From contig NZ_JADLQO010000013.1 of assembly GCF_015477775.1 (NCBI RefSeq), forward strand, positions 186,001 to 250,000: a DNA stretch of 64,000 bases, read 5' to 3'. Positions within the stretch are counted from its first letter, which is position 1; the number at the start of each line of letters is the position of its first letter. Of the stretch, positions 34,395 to 43,368 are shown in pieces. The notes beneath the pieces were generated by a model. It saw nothing but the letters and a program-made list of their open reading frames with translations. It searched no databases and was not told where the DNA came from. The position numbers and the translations under genes are program-made. The stretch comes from Nocardia abscessus (GTDB taxonomy: Bacteria; Actinomycetota; Actinomycetes; Mycobacteriales; Mycobacteriaceae).

Positions 34395-34931
34395 TCAGAA
34401 TCGGACGTCGTCGCCGGATCCACCGCCGAACGACCCCGCACCCGCATTACCCCAGGGATCCGACGACCACCCATCACCACCACCGGTGGCTGTCGCCCCG
34501 ACCAGCTCCCGCGAGCGTGACCGGTCCTCGCCGAAGCCGCTGGCGTCACTGCTGCGGCTGCCGGGGCGGGTGGTGCGGTTGACTTTCGCGGTGGCGAACC
34601 GCAGCGACGGCCCGATCTCCTCTACCTCGAGTTCGACCCGGCTGCGCTTGTCGCCCTCGGGGGTCTGCCAGCTGCGCTGCCTCAACCGACCAGTGACGAT
34701 CACCCGCGCACCCCTGGTCAGCGACTCCGCGACGTTCTCTGCGGCCTCGCGCCAGATGCTGCACGGCATGAACAACGCCTCGCCGTCCTTCCACTCGTTG
34801 GCGTTACGGTCGAGGTATCGCGGCGTGGACGCGACGGTGAAATTCACGACCGCGTGACCTGCGGGGGTGAACCGCAACTCCGGATCGGCGGTCAGGTTAC
34901 CGATCACAGTCAGCGGGGTGTCTCCGGCCAT
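34395..34931 (-). CDS. ssb: Single-stranded DNA-binding protein
   Basis: 178 residues from the ATG at 34931, which has AAGGAG at proper spacing (an ATG two codons upstream is too close). The OB fold is recognisable: TVIGNLTADPELRFTPAGHA, then FTVASTPRYLDR, ARVIVTGRLRQRSW and RVELEVEEIGPSLRFA. A glycine-rich linker ends in GDDVRF, a degenerate acidic tip for partner binding. Plasmid-type second copies like this protect single strands during transfer or replication. Followed by ~340 bases of structured non-coding DNA. Confidence 0.93.
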   Translation of the reverse strand: MAGDTPLTVIGNLTADPELRFTPAGHAVVNFTVASTPRYLDRNANEWKDGEALFMPCSIWREAAENVAESLTRGARVIVTGRLRQRSWQTPEGDKRSRVELEVEEIGPSLRFATAKVNRTTRPGSRSSDASGFGEDRSRSRELVGATATGGGDGWSSDPWGNAGAGSFGGGSGDDVRF

Positions 34932-35060
34932 GAGCATGCTCCTTCACAAGGTATGGACAGGGGGATGAATCGGTGGCCGTGGTGCCACCGGGCAATGACC
35001 ACGGTGGGACCACGGCAGACCGGATCGCCTCACCTCTCGGGCGAATCAAAGGTGGTGGTG

Positions 35061-36752
35061 TCAGGAGGCGAGGTCGATGTCGTGGTAGTCGATGTCTCCG
35101 GCGGCGGCCTGTTCGACATCGACCAGCGCGAAGTCCAGCTCGGTTCCGGCTGCGGCTTCGGCGAGGAAATGCAGATACCGTTTCGTGGCCGCGGAGCTGT
35201 CGCGCCAGAAACTTTTGCCGATCGGTGCCTCGGCGGCGGCGATCTGCATGGCGAGCACGATCATCCACGCCTGCGAGGGTGTCGCGGCATGGATGGCTGC
35301 GACCAGCTGCTGAGTGGAACCGCCGACCCCGAGCAGCTTGGTCACCTTCTGCAACACTGTCGGATCGAGGGTGTGGGCCATGGATTCGGCGACGAACGCC
35401 GCGGCCTGCCGCGGTGGGGTGCGCCCGGCCAGCAGACGCGGCAGGAACTCCTGTCGCCGCGCGTTGGCCGCATCGCCTCGTTTGTTCAGCTCGATCACCC
35501 GTCGCCGGTCCTGGCGCGCCTGCTCCCGGTCGGCGGCCGCCTTCGCGGCGGCTTCTTCGGAGCCGTCACCGGTGTCGGGGACGATCTGCTGCAGGCCGCT
35601 GTCGGCCAGCGCGTTGGTGGGCAGGAAGTAGGACGGGATCCACCGGTCGCGCCACTGCACCTGCTCGGCGTGTACCTGCCCGTCGGCGGGTTCGGCGGAC
35701 AGGTCGCCGCGGGTGCTCCAGTCGACGGTGCCCGCGTCGATAATCGCGCCGGTGTCCTTGTCCACCAGCAGCCCGTTCTCCTGCACCTCGACGAACACCA
35801 CCCACCGGGCCGGGTCGGCGTAGATCAGCTCCTCACTCACCGGCTCACCCGCGGCGGTGACCAGCTCGCTGGCCGGAATGTAGGCCGCATCCGGCTCACT
35901 GGTATCGGGTTCGCTGGCGAGGACCCCGAACCCATACGCGCCATAGAGAAGCGATTCGTGCAGGCGGGCGCGGGTTTCGGCGCGGTCGTGCTCGATCCGC
36001 TTCGCCGTGGAGGCGAAGCTCCACCGTCCCGCCGTCGCCAGCCGCTGCACCGCGTCGGTGTCGCCGAGGTTCTCGTAGTGGGCGATCACCGCGAGCTGAT
36101 CGAGGCCGTACTGGCGTTCCTCCAGCAGCCGTTTGGCGGTGTCGGACGCACCGACCGCGGCGGTCTTCTGGATCTCGGACCGTTTGCGCTGCAACCCTTT
36201 CGCGACCCGGGTCGCCGACGCGCCGAGGTCGAGCATCAACGCAATACCGGTAGCGCGGTCGGCGTCGGTGAGCGGGATGCGGCGGTCGTTGAGGTTGATC
36301 TGCGTCAACGTCCGCGCGATCCGGCGTTCCTTAGGGTCGATGTCGGTGGGGGCGTCGGTGACCCACACCGGCACCCGCGTCAAACCGACCTCCCGGGCGA
36401 TGAGCGTGCGGATCTGCCCATCGACGACGTGAACGGAGCCGTCGGCTTCGCGTTCGGCTCGGATCGGGTTGCCGACACCGAACTCGCGGATCGACGCCGC
36501 TTCCTCCGGGTGCGCCGCGAGATCGAAACTCTTACGGACGTTTTCGGCGATCACCAACTCCGCCGGATCCAGGTACTCCGCCTTGGCCTCGGGCACATCG
36601 AGCACCACGGGCTCCTCGACCATGATGGATTCCTCGACCGCGGGGGCGGGCTGCGCGGCAGGCACGGTTTCCTCGACGGCCACCGGGTCGGTGTCAGGAC
36701 CGGGATCGGTGGCCGGGTCGGCGACGGCGGTCAGGGTGGAAGTAGTCAACAC
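35061..36752 (-). CDS. ParB/Spo0J-type nuclease-domain protein
   Basis: 563 residues, GTG start with GAGGAG close upstream. The ParB N-terminal fold is at residues about 60-150: ELVIAENVRKSFDLAAHPEE, IREFGVGNPIRAERE and VHVVDGQIRTLIAREVGLTR. A helix-turn-helix region follows (LGASATRVAKGLQRKRSEIQ). The C-terminal 250 residues are alanine-rich and helical. ParB proteins bind centromere-like sites and CTP for plasmid partition, and some relatives are regulators. No ParA gene is adjacent, so partition is not certain. Confidence 0.87.
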   Translation of the reverse strand: MLTTSTLTAVADPATDPGPDTDPVAVEETVPAAQPAPAVEESIMVEEPVVLDVPEAKAEYLDPAELVIAENVRKSFDLAAHPEEAASIREFGVGNPIRAEREADGSVHVVDGQIRTLIAREVGLTRVPVWVTDAPTDIDPKERRIARTLTQINLNDRRIPLTDADRATGIALMLDLGASATRVAKGLQRKRSEIQKTAAVGASDTAKRLLEERQYGLDQLAVIAHYENLGDTDAVQRLATAGRWSFASTAKRIEHDRAETRARLHESLLYGAYGFGVLASEPDTSEPDAAYIPASELVTAAGEPVSEELIYADPARWVVFVEVQENGLLVDKDTGAIIDAGTVDWSTRGDLSAEPADGQVHAEQVQWRDRWIPSYFLPTNALADSGLQQIVPDTGDGSEEAAAKAAADREQARQDRRRVIELNKRGDAANARRQEFLPRLLAGRTPPRQAAAFVAESMAHTLDPTVLQKVTKLLGVGGSTQQLVAAIHAATPSQAWMIVLAMQIAAAEAPIGKSFWRDSSAATKRYLHFLAEAAAGTELDFALVDVEQAAAGDIDYHDIDLAS

Positions 36753-36769
36753 GGCTCCTCACGGCAAGC

Positions 36770-36810
36770 GGCGCGGCGACCCCACCACTCACAGGTGAGG
36801 CCGCCGCGCC
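36770..36810 (-). promoter_or_regulatory. Leader hairpin upstream of the ParB-like gene
   Basis: GGCGCGGCG and CGCCGCGCC form a 9-bp stem ending 18 bases before the GTG start, after the stop of the 79-residue gene at 36864. Could terminate that transcript or regulate the ParB-like gene. Confidence 0.5.
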
Positions 36811-36863
36811 GGAAGACGAAACGGGACAACAGGACACGGGCGAGTGCCCGCGCGGATGAGATG

Positions 36864-37103
36864 TCAGGCGGCTCGCTGGGCGCTGTGGCGGGTGACGTTG
36901 ACCGGGCGCAGCCGCAGCACGCCAAGCTCGCCGTCGTCGAGGAACGCCCAGTAGCGGCCCCGCCAGCCGGGGTAGTCGCCGCGCCAGCGATCCAGCACCG
37001 CCGAATCAGTGATCGCGGGCGCGGCTCCGGCGTAGCCGAGATGCTCGAGACGCTCGAACTCGCCGCGAGTGAGGGACTGCACGGCAGGGGTGGACGCGGA
37101 CAT
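36864..37103 (-). CDS. Small unknown protein
   Basis: 79 residues, ATG with AGGAGG upstream. The sequence SLTRGEFERLEHLGYAGAAP, then WRGRYWAFLDDGELGVLRL suggests a compact alpha/beta domain; the family is common on actinobacterial plasmids but has no assigned role that I know. Lies between the DprA-like and ParB-like genes on the same strand. Confidence 0.6.
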   Translation of the reverse strand: MSASTPAVQSLTRGEFERLEHLGYAGAAPAITDSAVLDRWRGDYPGWRGRYWAFLDDGELGVLRLRPVNVTRHSAQRAA

Positions 37104-37232
37104 GAACAAACCTCCTGTGATCGGTCGGCGGACAACTGCCACCGGAAGACGGGTGTGGGTGAAGCAGAAGAGAACTTCCTGACCGGCCGGCGGATGAGCC
37201 GACGAGCGCGCGCCGGTTATGCGGTGGGCTGG

Positions 37233-38153
37233 TCAGCCCAGTGGCGGTGGGGCGGGGGTCGATGTGATGTCGTCGATGACCTGTTGGGCATCGGTGACCA
37301 GGCGGGCGTGCCCGTCACGGATCAGGTCGTGGCAGCCGGTCGAGGCGGCGGAGTGGACCGGGCCGGGAATCGCGAACACCGGGCGGTTGAGCTGGCGCGC
37401 CCAGTTGGCGGTATTGCGGGTGCCGCCACGGATTGCCGATTCCGGGATGACCAACGCCCGCGCCAGCGCGGCCACCAGCCGGTTGCGTTGCACGAAATGG
37501 TGTTTGGCCGCCGCAGTATCGGGCGGGTACTCCGAGATGAGCAGCCCGGTCTCGGCGATCCGGTCGAACAGCTCACGATGCGCGGCCGGGTAGGCGCGAC
37601 CCAACCCGGTCGCGACCACAGCGATCGTGCGACCACCACGGTTGAGCGCCGCGCGATGGGCGGCGGCGTCGATACCGAACGCACCGCAGCTGATGACCGT
37701 CCATCCACACTCGGCCAGATCACCGGCGAGGTCATGGGTGACGTGCACCCCGTAGTCGGAGGCCGCACGGGAGCCGACAACCGCGACGGTGAACTGCGAC
37801 AGCGGACTGTGCCGCGGTGTCCCGCGCATCCACAACGCCACCGGACTGCCACCGGTGACGCCGGGTGCGTCGAGGTCGGCCAATCCCGCAGGCCCGGGCC
37901 ACTCGGGATCGTCGCGAGTGACCAGGCGGACGCCGAGCGCGGCGGCGCGGTCCAGATCCCGTTCCGCCCCGCCACGCAGATCACGGGGAAGATCAACTGG
38001 GCCAGCCTGCCCGGTCACGAGCCGGGCGGCGGCCTCCTCGACCTCGAGTGTGCGCATCAACTCGCGCACGACCGGCGCGGCGGTCAGCGCGGCGCGGGCG
38101 ATCACTGCCCATGCCAGCCGACGCGAGGGGCCGTGCGCTGCAGCGGGATTCAT
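37233..38153 (-). CDS. dprA: DNA-processing protein DprA (Smf family)
   Basis: 306 residues. The Rossmann core shows FTVAVVGSRAASDYG, ISCGAFGIDAAAHRAAL (GGA-x-GID-x-AAH motif) and GLLISEYPPDTAA, and RNRLVAALARALVIPE corresponds to the nucleotide-binding end. DprA loads RecA on incoming single strands. Plasmid-borne copies may aid establishment of transferred DNA. The C-terminal winged helix of some DprAs is absent or very short. Confidence 0.9.
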   Translation of the reverse strand: MNPAAAHGPSRRLAWAVIARAALTAAPVVRELMRTLEVEEAAARLVTGQAGPVDLPRDLRGGAERDLDRAAALGVRLVTRDDPEWPGPAGLADLDAPGVTGGSPVALWMRGTPRHSPLSQFTVAVVGSRAASDYGVHVTHDLAGDLAECGWTVISCGAFGIDAAAHRAALNRGGRTIAVVATGLGRAYPAAHRELFDRIAETGLLISEYPPDTAAAKHHFVQRNRLVAALARALVIPESAIRGGTRNTANWARQLNRPVFAIPGPVHSAASTGCHDLIRDGHARLVTDAQQVIDDITSTPAPPPLG

Positions 38154-38186
38154 GAAACCTCCACGGTGGTCGATGCGGGTACGGGT

Positions 38187-39163
38187 TCAGTCGATGTCGA
38201 TGTCGATGCCGAGTTGAGTGGCGCTGGCGCGCCCGGCAGTCAGCGCGGCGCGGACGACCTCGACAGGCACGGTGCGGTGGATTCCGGCGGCCATGGCCTG
38301 CACCGTCGGGTTGTCGGGGTCGTCGGCCAACGCGATCCGGACCGCGGCCAGTGCCCGGTCCCCGTCACCGGCGACATACGCGGTGACCGCGCACAACATC
38401 GCCGCCGTGGGCCGGTGCGGTGACGGCAGAGCGCGCACCAGCAACGCCCACCATCGGTGCCCACGCGCCCCTTTCGCGCTGACGGCGAAGGCATACAGGC
38501 TGTCGCGGACCATGTCGTCGGCGAGCGCATCGGCGAGTTCGGCCACCTCCGCAGCCGACAGCACACCCTCGGCGCGGACCGCGTCCACTGCATGAGCGCC
38601 AGCCGCAGCCGTTCCTGCGACAGCTCACGATCGCCACCACGCACCGTGAGCAGCGCCGCGACCTCGGCGGCCAGCTCACCATCCGGAACCAGGTCCGGCG
38701 GAAGGTCCTCGACACTGGGGCCGCGGCTCGGTATAGGGCAGCAGCCCGTGCTCGCTGCCGAACAAGCTCGCCCACGGATGCCCCGCGTCGGGGCCGGTCA
38801 CTGACCACGCCGCGAACACCTCGACGCCCAGTTCGGCCACCTGGTCGCGCAGCAGGGTCACCAGCTGGCGGTGCTCATCGCGCGGAAACGCGGTGTCCGG
38901 CCTCGGATCATCCACCACGACAACAGCGACGGCGGGGCGATGCTGTGCACACCAGCCGCGGGTGCGAGCCAGGATCGGGATGGTGGCCAGGTAATCCCGG
39001 GTGAGGTAGAGGTCTTCGCGGCGGATGCGTTCGACCGCGATCTGCGGATCCGGCCAGCACGCCCCTCCCGAAGGCCGATCACCACCAGCGACTGGTGTGG
39101 CGGTTTCGGCAACCACGCCAGCGCCTCGGCGATGAACCGGCCGGGATTCTCAAAAGAAGACAC
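38187..39163 (-). pseudogene. DUF4192 protein broken by frameshifts
   Basis: The start (GTG 39163, GAGGAGG upstream) reads MSSFENPGRFIAEALAWLPK then SLVVIGLREG; the frame shifts near 39080 to PDPQIAVERIRREDLYLTRD, VAVVVVDDPRPD and SEHGLLPYTEPRP; an extra C in a CCCC run near 38730 shifts to VEDLPPDLVPDGELAAEVAA; a further shift near 38590 gives DAVRAEGVLSAAEVAELADA to the end. Together this is a full-length DUF4192 protein, a family common in actinobacteria with no known activity. Three indels suggest a pseudogene unless the assembly is poor here. Confidence 0.72.
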
Positions 39164-39250
39164 GACGAACCTCCTCGAAGACGGAGGAAGGGGCGTGCGT
39201 CACCACGGCGGGAAGACGCAACAGCAACGGCACGCATACAGAGCGGCGCG

Positions 39251-39330
39251 GCCTCGCCCGACGCTGGCGGGGGATGACGGGCGAGGCGGGGAGGGTGGAT
39301 GCGTCCTGGAGGGGGCGGGGCGCATCCACC
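39251..39330 (-). terminator. Tandem perfect hairpins after the primase gene
   Basis: Two 10-bp stems in a row: GCCTCGCCCG/CGGGCGAGGC (39251-39287) and GGTGGATGCG/CGCATCCACC (39294-39330). They lie in a 379-base gene-free interval between the primase stop and the DUF4192 start, so they could end the primase operon or act in the DUF4192 leader. Confidence 0.6.
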
Positions 39331-39542
39331 GTCGCGCCTCGGCGCCGGGTGAAGCAGCGGGCAACAGCCCAGCGCGGGCAGCATCGGGCTTCGACCGACG
39401 GAAAGCGAAAGTGACTGTCCCCCCGGCGAACCCCGACCCCTGCAGGCAGACTAACCCCGCCACCCCCGGCCGAGCCACCGGCGATGCCCCATGCAAGCGG
39501 GCGCCGCGCCGGGTGGGACTCGGCCCGGGGTATCCACGCCCG

Positions 39543-40517
39543 TTATGGGTTGGTGCCTGCGAGGGTGCGGCGGGCGGCGTAGGTCAACCCGTCGGTGATC
39601 GTGCGGTCGGACTCCGCGGCGGTGAAACCCTCGACGCCGAGGTGGATGCGTGCGGCCTCGCTGAGCACGGCGTGTGCCTGGTTGTGGTCGAGCAGCCCGG
39701 CGCCGACGAGCCGACCCAGGGAGTTGGCCGCCAACAGCAGGGTGCGATGCCGTATCCCGGGGTAGGCGGCATGGACACGGGCGCTTTGATTGACCAACGC
39801 CGCCTGCACGTAGGCGTCAGGATGAACGACCACCGGAGCATTGCGGGGAACCCGCGGCGGCGCCGGCGGGCTCAGCAGCTCGGTCAGCCACTGCGGCAAC
39901 AGGATCGGTGCCCGGTCGTCGAGGCGGCGGTACGGGCCTTCGGGCAGCTGGGATCCTGCGGCGACGACGTAGCCGCCGTGGCCGCGGCTGTCGATGCGCC
40001 AGCCGAGGCGGGCGATCGTGTTGCGCAGCGGTGGTATACGCGGCGCACGGTAGTACAGGTGCACACCGCCCGACGGCGTCGCCACCGCGTACGTCGGTAC
40101 CGGCATCGGCTGACCGGACTCGGCGGCCAACCGGACCAGCACCTCGCGGCCATTGCGCGCCGCACGCCACTCCGGCGGCGGCGTGTGGCCGTGATTGGTG
40201 TCGAGATCCAGTACATGCAGTCCCGACGGGCCGCATGCGACCGCGACGTTGTCGCGGGGCCGCCGCCGCCACCACGCGCGAATCCGGCTGTGATCCTGCG
40301 TGGCGGCCCGGTCCCACTGCTTGATGGCCGGGACCTTCGTTCCCGGATGCAGCGGGAACACGTGGAAGCCACGCTCGGCGTTGTCCAGCGCCGCGCTCAG
40401 TAAAACCACCCCACCGCCCGGATGCGACCGCCGAGGCAAACCGCCAGGTGCGTTCGTGTTGTCGAGCCCAACCGCGGCGGCTCTACGGTTCCGGGCGGTG
40501 GTAGCCGATCCGGTCAC
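39543..40517 (-). CDS. Bifunctional DNA primase/polymerase (prim-pol)
   Basis: 324 residues from a GTG overlapping a 14-codon upstream ORF (GTGA). The domain starts ALDNAERGFHVFPLHPGTKV and contains the catalytic Asp pair in HVLDLDTNHGH and the TPSGGVHLYYRA motif (sGGxHxYY), both diagnostic of archaeo-eukaryotic-type prim-pols on plasmids and phages. The C-terminal helicase found in larger relatives is absent. It probably primes plasmid DNA synthesis. A longer reading to 40625 overlaps the metallopeptidase gene and is rejected. Confidence 0.87.
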   Translation of the reverse strand: MTGSATTARNRRAAAVGLDNTNAPGGLPRRSHPGGGVVLLSAALDNAERGFHVFPLHPGTKVPAIKQWDRAATQDHSRIRAWWRRRPRDNVAVACGPSGLHVLDLDTNHGHTPPPEWRAARNGREVLVRLAAESGQPMPVPTYAVATPSGGVHLYYRAPRIPPLRNTIARLGWRIDSRGHGGYVVAAGSQLPEGPYRRLDDRAPILLPQWLTELLSPPAPPRVPRNAPVVVHPDAYVQAALVNQSARVHAAYPGIRHRTLLLAANSLGRLVGAGLLDHNQAHAVLSEAARIHLGVEGFTAAESDRTITDGLTYAARRTLAGTNP

Positions 40518-40558
40518 ACGGCGTCCCGGGCAGGTCGGTGGGTGGTCACGGTGTTCAT
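40514..40558 (-). CDS. 14-codon bridging ORF between two coupled genes
   Basis: Reads MNTVTTHRPARDAV and stop. Its ATG overlaps the stop of the upstream metallopeptidase-like gene (ATGA) and its stop overlaps the primase start (GTGA), so a ribosome could pass through all three without leaving the message. The peptide itself shows no motif. Expression is inferred only from the two overlaps. Confidence 0.4.
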   Translation of the reverse strand: MNTVTTHRPARDAV

Positions 40559-41094
40559 GGGCGGCTCCTTCCTGGACGCGATCCGATGTCGCTGAGCCGG
40601 GCTCCGTTGTCGGCGAGTGCGGCACGCATCAGCCATCCGGCTTCGGGGCCCATGACACCGTCGAGAAGTTCCACGAACACGCCGCAGAACTGCGGGCCGT
40701 GCCCGGCACTGGCCGGTGGTTGCAGGTGGTGGGCCAGTTCGTGCAGCAGCAGCAACTCGCGCAATGCGGCCCTATGGTGCAGCGGTACGGCGACCATGCT
40801 AGTGGCCGGTTCGTAGTGCGCGTGCGCCGCGCCGCGGCGGGCGCGCACGGTCACCGGGATACGCGCGCGAGGGTAGCGATCCTGAACCCAGCCCAACGCG
40901 AGTACGGAGTTGAGGTACACCGAGATGGATTCCAGCGACACCATCCGCCGTTCGGCGGGCAGGTTGATGCGTGACCCGAACACCTCCACCATCCGCCCGG
41001 GCACCTTCTCGGCCAGGTCGAAAATCTCCCGCACGTCCTGCTCGGCGTCATACACCCGCTGCCGCTGCGTATCACGCGGCCGGATACCGGTCAT
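40555..41094 (-). CDS. Putative zinc metallopeptidase-like protein (TIGR04338-like)
   Basis: 179 residues. The zinc motif is ELLLLHELAHHLQPPASAGH near residue 122 (HExxH with a following GHGPQF), as in TIGR04338 proteins of mycobacterial and nocardial plasmids. Substrate and role are unknown; in such loci the family travels with a DUF2786 protein, as here. ATG overlaps the DUF2786 stop (ATGA). Confidence 0.78.
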   Translation of the reverse strand: MTGIRPRDTQRQRVYDAEQDVREIFDLAEKVPGRMVEVFGSRINLPAERRMVSLESISVYLNSVLALGWVQDRYPRARIPVTVRARRGAAHAHYEPATSMVAVPLHHRAALRELLLLHELAHHLQPPASAGHGPQFCGVFVELLDGVMGPEAGWLMRAALADNGARLSDIGSRPGRSRP

Positions 41095-41420
41095 GACGGC
41101 AGCCGTCGCAGTGTGGACGGCAGGGCGGACGGATCGGTGAGGCGGTCGCGGCGACCGGCCGCATCACCGGCGGCGGTCGCGGCCGGTGCCGGTCGGGGGC
41201 GGCTGGTCCGGCTGCCGCGCCATTTTCCGCGGGCGCTGCTGTGGGCGGTGTAGCAGTCGCGCGGTGACGCGGCCCGCGCCATTGCCAAATCGATCGAATG
41301 CTGCGTGGCCAGCCGTTGCGCCATCGCCGAGAACGCCTCGGCCTCATGCTCGTTTTCGGTGCCCTCGGCCTTCCGCGGCAGCGCACCGATGCGGGCAACC
41401 ATCCTTTGTGAGGCCGTCAC
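41091..41420 (-). CDS. DUF2786 domain protein
   Basis: 109 residues from a GTG overlapping the upstream stop (GTGA). The N-terminal 50 residues RMVARIGALPRKAEGTENEH then AEAFSAMAQRLATQHSIDL match DUF2786, usually a short domain preceding metallopeptidases; here it is a separate gene followed directly by the metallopeptidase-like gene. The tail is Arg/Pro/Ala-rich and probably disordered. Confidence 0.75.
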   Translation of the reverse strand: MTASQRMVARIGALPRKAEGTENEHEAEAFSAMAQRLATQHSIDLAMARAASPRDCYTAHSSARGKWRGSRTSRPRPAPAATAAGDAAGRRDRLTDPSALPSTLRRLPS

Positions 41421-42097
41421 AGTCGCATCCCTTTCAGGCCGAACAGCCTCGCGAAGGCGACGTGGGCGCGCAGCAGGTCGACTGGACCGGACATCCCGTC
41501 GGCGGCGGGCGCGGCGTCGCGGACCTTGCGGATCTTCAGCAGTTTCGCCCCGCGCAGCTTGATACCGGTCACCGGTGGGGTGGTGTCGGTGCCGGGATCG
41601 TGGACGGCGGTGTAGTCCGAGATCGGGATCCATACCTCGTACCAGGCGTCGGCGGGCTGGCCTTCGCGCGGCGCCTCCCGGGAGTCACGTTCGTTCGCCT
41701 GCCACCGCCAGCAGGGGCAGGCGGGGTCCTCGCAGCGGGCGAATTTCTCGGGCGGGTGAGGGTTGTAGCGGTGCTGCCGTCCGGCCAGCATCGGGCAGGC
41801 GCGGCGGGAGTAGTGGCCGCATTCGGGGTGCACGCCCGGCTCCGGGGCGATCCCGCGCAGGTGGTCGGCGGGCCGGATGTAGAGCACGACCCGGTCATCC
41901 AGGGGCTGCCCGCAGATCTGGCACAGTTTGCGCGACAGGGTGTCCCGCAGTCGTCGCTGGTCGAGTTTGCCCCATACCGGTCGGGTCCGGTCGCGGTGGG
42001 CGAGGGTGACGTGCGGAACCACCAACCCCTGCGACAGCGGCGCGTGCGCCAACCGCACAGGGACCGGTGGCCGCGCCGGTGGTACGGGTTCGGTCAA
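41417..42097 (-). CDS. Unknown zinc-site protein, plasmid type
   Basis: 226 residues from a TTG start preceded by GAGGTGATC. Cysteine pairs in LCQICGQPLDDRVVLYIRPA, HPECGHYSRRACP and CEDPACPCWRW indicate one or two zinc sites in the first 130 residues. The rest is alpha/beta. No catalytic motif recognised. First member of a run of overlapping genes ending in the primase. Confidence 0.65.
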   Translation of the reverse strand: MTEPVPPARPPVPVRLAHAPLSQGLVVPHVTLAHRDRTRPVWGKLDQRRLRDTLSRKLCQICGQPLDDRVVLYIRPADHLRGIAPEPGVHPECGHYSRRACPMLAGRQHRYNPHPPEKFARCEDPACPCWRWQANERDSREAPREGQPADAWYEVWIPISDYTAVHDPGTDTTPPVTGIKLRGAKLLKIRKVRDAAPAADGMSGPVDLLRAHVAFARLFGLKGMRL

Positions 42098-42154
42098 CGA
42101 AGATCACCTCGAATCGATCGGATGCGCCACCCGAAGTGGCGTGGGGGAGGGGTG

Positions 42155-42364
42155 TCAGGAGTCGGTGGCCGGGATCGGTGCGGCTGACACCTCGATACGA
42201 ATCACCCGCGCGGCGACGGCGGGGGCGTGAATTCGGATCTCGATCACCGCGCGTAGCGCGCCCGGGACCGGTGGTTCGACGACCCAGGGCTCGAACCGGT
42301 CGGGGTCCAGGTCCGGAAGGCTGGCTTCTATCCAGGCCACCAGATCGGTGGCGTTGGTGATCAC
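42155..42364 (-). CDS. Small unknown protein
   Basis: 69 residues from a GTG overlapping the upstream stop (GTGA). The sequence NATDLVAWIEASLPDLDPDR then VIEIRIHAPAVAARVIRIEV looks like a small alpha/beta fold. No family recognised. Coupled to the 169-residue gene. Confidence 0.55.
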   Translation of the reverse strand: MITNATDLVAWIEASLPDLDPDRFEPWVVEPPVPGALRAVIEIRIHAPAVAARVIRIEVSAAPIPATDS

Positions 42365-42870
42365 CACGGCCAGCGTCGGCTGGTGTGCGGGTCGAGGTCG
42401 TGCACCGCGACGGCGATGGGTGCGCCGGGTACCTGGGTGCTCACCGACCGCGGCAGCAACGCCTGTAAGCCACCGGTAGCAAGGTTGCCGCGCGCGATCA
42501 CCCACCGGGCACGCTCGTCGAGCTCGGCGGGCAGCAGTCGCCACCCGTACCCGGTCGGCAACCGATCGAACAGCTGCCGTTTCCAGCCGGTTCGGCTGCC
42601 GGCGTCCTCATCGAGGGTGTCGACTTGCGTGGCGTACTCGATGCGCACCAACGCCATCACCGCCGCAACCCCCGCCTTCGCGGGGACAGGGTCGACACCG
42701 GGGAACACGCCGATCGAGGTCCCCGGCTGGGGCGGGGCCGCGAACGCGGCGTGATACCCCGCGACGAGCACCCGCGCGGTGGGGGCGACGTCGGGCAGAA
42801 CCGACCGATATTGAGGATCGGTCTGCAGACGTGCGAGGTAGGGGCTGGAGTCGAGTTCCACCGCAATCAC
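42361..42870 (-). CDS. Unknown protein
   Basis: 169 residues, ATG overlapping the DUF3085 stop (ATGA). Segments include VLVAGYHAAFAAPPQPGTSI and QLFDRLPTGYGWRLLPAELD followed by ARWVIARGN. No domain recognised and no membrane segment. Second of three coupled genes. Confidence 0.6.
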   Translation of the reverse strand: MIAVELDSSPYLARLQTDPQYRSVLPDVAPTARVLVAGYHAAFAAPPQPGTSIGVFPGVDPVPAKAGVAAVMALVRIEYATQVDTLDEDAGSRTGWKRQLFDRLPTGYGWRLLPAELDERARWVIARGNLATGGLQALLPRSVSTQVPGAPIAVAVHDLDPHTSRRWPW

Positions 42871-43343
42871 CCCGCACCACGGGAAGAGCGGTGGTCACCG
42901 CCAGAAAGTGGAAAGGCGGCGGGTGGGGTCGGGCTGAACATCATTGCGAAGTTGCTGGGTGAGACGGTGATGGAGAACCAGTCGTTCATCGCGGCGTGGG
43001 TGCGGATCAACTCGATGAAAGGGTGGCCGTCGAAGTCCTCGGTGAGATCGAGGTATTCAGAGAAGTCGTCACCGAGCGGTTCACCGTGATGCCAGTGGGT
43101 TTCGGGTCCGTGACCGAGGGCGTAGACGACGCGAGCCATACCCGCCGGGCTACCGGGGTGGCCGGGCTGGCGCGGGATTCCGTTGCTCATCAAATAGATG
43201 CCCTCGTCTTTGACCCAGATCAGCGACGGCACCGCCGGTCCGGGATCGTCATACGGCGAGCGGGAATGGCCCGCAGCCGCCATTGCGTGCTCGGCGAGGT
43301 CGATCACCTTCGACAGTGGGAACCACAGGGTCACCGATGTCAT
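42867..43343 (-). CDS. DUF3085-like protein
   Basis: 158 residues, ATG with GGAGA upstream. Matches the DUF3085 pattern: VTLWFPLSKVIDLAEHAMAA, PSLIWVKDEGIYLMSNGIP and a C-terminal DDFSEYLDLTEDF. The family occurs on conjugative elements in actinobacteria and proteobacteria and is of unknown function, often near anti-restriction genes. First of three overlapping genes. Confidence 0.72.
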   Translation of the reverse strand: MTSVTLWFPLSKVIDLAEHAMAAAGHSRSPYDDPGPAVPSLIWVKDEGIYLMSNGIPRQPGHPGSPAGMARVVYALGHGPETHWHHGEPLGDDFSEYLDLTEDFDGHPFIELIRTHAAMNDWFSITVSPSNFAMMFSPTPPAAFPLSGGDHRSSRGAG

Positions 43344-43368
43344 CGGCAGATCTCCTTTCCTGAAGGGA

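Noticed and set aside
34854..38423. 1189-codon plus-strand open frame
   Set aside because: It runs antisense to ssb, the ParB-like gene and dprA, all with clear domains; high GC creates long antisense frames.
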